DNA of 5,797 nucleotides from an uncultured Solirubrobacteraceae bacterium. Its GTDB lineage: Bacteria; Actinomycetota; Thermoleophilia; Solirubrobacterales; Solirubrobacteraceae. Below, piece by piece: positions 5,171 through 5,797 of the stretch. Every line of letters begins with the position of its first letter. Position 1 is the first letter of the stretch. The notes beneath the pieces were generated by a model. The model saw nothing but the letters and a program-made list of their open reading frames with translations. It was not told the origin of the DNA and did no database searches. The DNA is taken from contig CADCVT010000436.1 in assembly GCA_902806215.1 (NCBI GenBank), forward strand, positions 1 through 5,797, given 5' to 3'. Made by a program: the position numbers and the translations under genes.

Positions 5171-5797
5171 GAGCCTTGGCGCGATGATCCGGTAGGCCTT
5201 CAGGCCCAGGCCGAGGCGCTCGCGGTCCTCGGACTGCATCGGGTCGAGGCTCGTGAGCTCCTTCACGCGGTCCAGGCGGTACGCGACCGTGTGGCGGTGC
5301 GCGTAGATCGCCGCGGCGGTCGCGTTCATGTTGCAGTTCTGCTCGAGGTAGGCCTCGAGCGTCCCGACGAGGTCGGTGCGGTACTGGTCGTCGTAGCGGA
5401 CGATCGGCGCGACCGTGTCCTCGTAGAACGAGCGTACCTCCTCCGGGTGCGAGGCGAGCACGCGGAAGAGCAGCCGGTAGGTGCCAGTCCCGATGTCCTC
5501 GGCGATCGGCCCGTCGGACTGGCGCAGGACGTCGAGGACGAGCTCGGCCTCCTGGATCGCCCGGGAGACGTCAGAAGGATCCGCGTAGAACGACGACACC
5601 CCGACGGTCCCGTGGCGCTGGAGCTTCGTGGCGAGCTTGCGCGCCGTGTCGAGCGTGTGCTCGGGCGCGCCGTCTCCCCCGGCCGCGGGCAGGAGCGCGT
5701 AGACGCGCCCCTCGAAGTGCTGCGCCAGCGCACCGGGCACCTCGCCGGCGATCGTCGCGACGACGTGGCGCGGGCGGTCGGTCGACAGCTCGGCGCA
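5162..5797 (-). CDS. PucR/CdaR-type transcriptional regulator (5' end off window)
   Basis: This is the C-terminal part (211 residues visible) of a DNA-binding regulator. The frame stays open to the right edge, so the true start is outside; the GTG at 5740 is internal. Visible residues 1 to about 110 match the GGDEF-like middle domain of the PucR/CdaR group (PRHVVATIAGEV, EGRVYALLPA, GVSSFYADPSDVSRAIQEAE). The final section, about 143-205, is the PucR-type helix-turn-helix. It starts LVGTLEAYLEQNCNMNATAA and continues with the hallmark HRHTVAYRLDRVKELTSLD. Family members respond to varied ligands through a missing N-terminal sensor domain, so the target cannot be inferred. The gene is convergent with the coiled-coil gene and separated by the nested hairpin, so it is not in an operon with it. 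Confidence 0.9.
   Translation of the reverse strand, partial: CAELSTDRPRHVVATIAGEVPGALAQHFEGRVYALLPAAGGDGAPEHTLDTARKLATKLQRHGTVGVSSFYADPSDVSRAIQEAELVLDVLRQSDGPIAEDIGTGTYRLLFRVLASHPEEVRSFYEDTVAPIVRYDDQYRTDLVGTLEAYLEQNCNMNATAAAIYAHRHTVAYRLDRVKELTSLDPMQSEDRERLGLGLKAYRIIAPRLPK

Overview
The window looks like chromosomal DNA from a high-GC actinobacterium. The protein style (Ala/Arg/Asp-rich, GTG and TTG starts, a Gram-positive-type lipoprotein, an Mce-type lipid importer and a PucR-family regulator) would fit the Thermoleophilia/Solirubrobacterales. That placement is inferred from style, not from a marker gene. Coding density is high and no tRNA, rRNA, CRISPR array or insertion sequence was seen.

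Left third (1-2352, minus strand): one tightly packed operon, read right to left, encodes the inner-membrane core of an Mce/Mla-type lipid ABC transporter. It holds two different MlaE/YrbE permeases (1546-2352 and 752-1546, joined by a TGATG stop/start overlap) and then an MlaF/Mkl-type ATPase (start 742, 9 nt after the second permease) that runs off the left edge. The ATPase has an unusual acidic N-terminal extension of about 110 residues. MCE-domain substrate-binding genes would be expected next, beyond base 1, but cannot be seen. A candidate promoter (TTGTCA-N18-TACGCT) and, just downstream of it, a perfect 8-bp-arm inverted repeat lie in front of the operon.

Middle (2353-3242): a divergent intergenic region, then a plus-strand lipoprotein gene of unknown function (2509-3099) with a clear lipobox, and a 143-nt spacer holding a weak hairpin.

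Right-centre (3243-5086, plus strand): two genes coupled by a GTGA overlap. The first encodes a four-helix membrane protein with a charged cytosolic tail. The second encodes a 427-residue protein with a beta-rich N-terminal domain, a long coiled coil, a very acidic linker and a C-terminal membrane anchor. Neither is a family I recognise. Both carry short [D/E]-[P/A]-T-x-x-hydrophobic motifs in their predicted cytosolic disordered parts, which resemble Ser/Thr-kinase/FHA docking sites. This pair is the most novel-looking part of the window.

Right end (5092-5797): a large nested hairpin, probably a two-way terminator, separates the coiled-coil gene from a convergent minus-strand PucR/CdaR-type regulator that is cut by the right edge.
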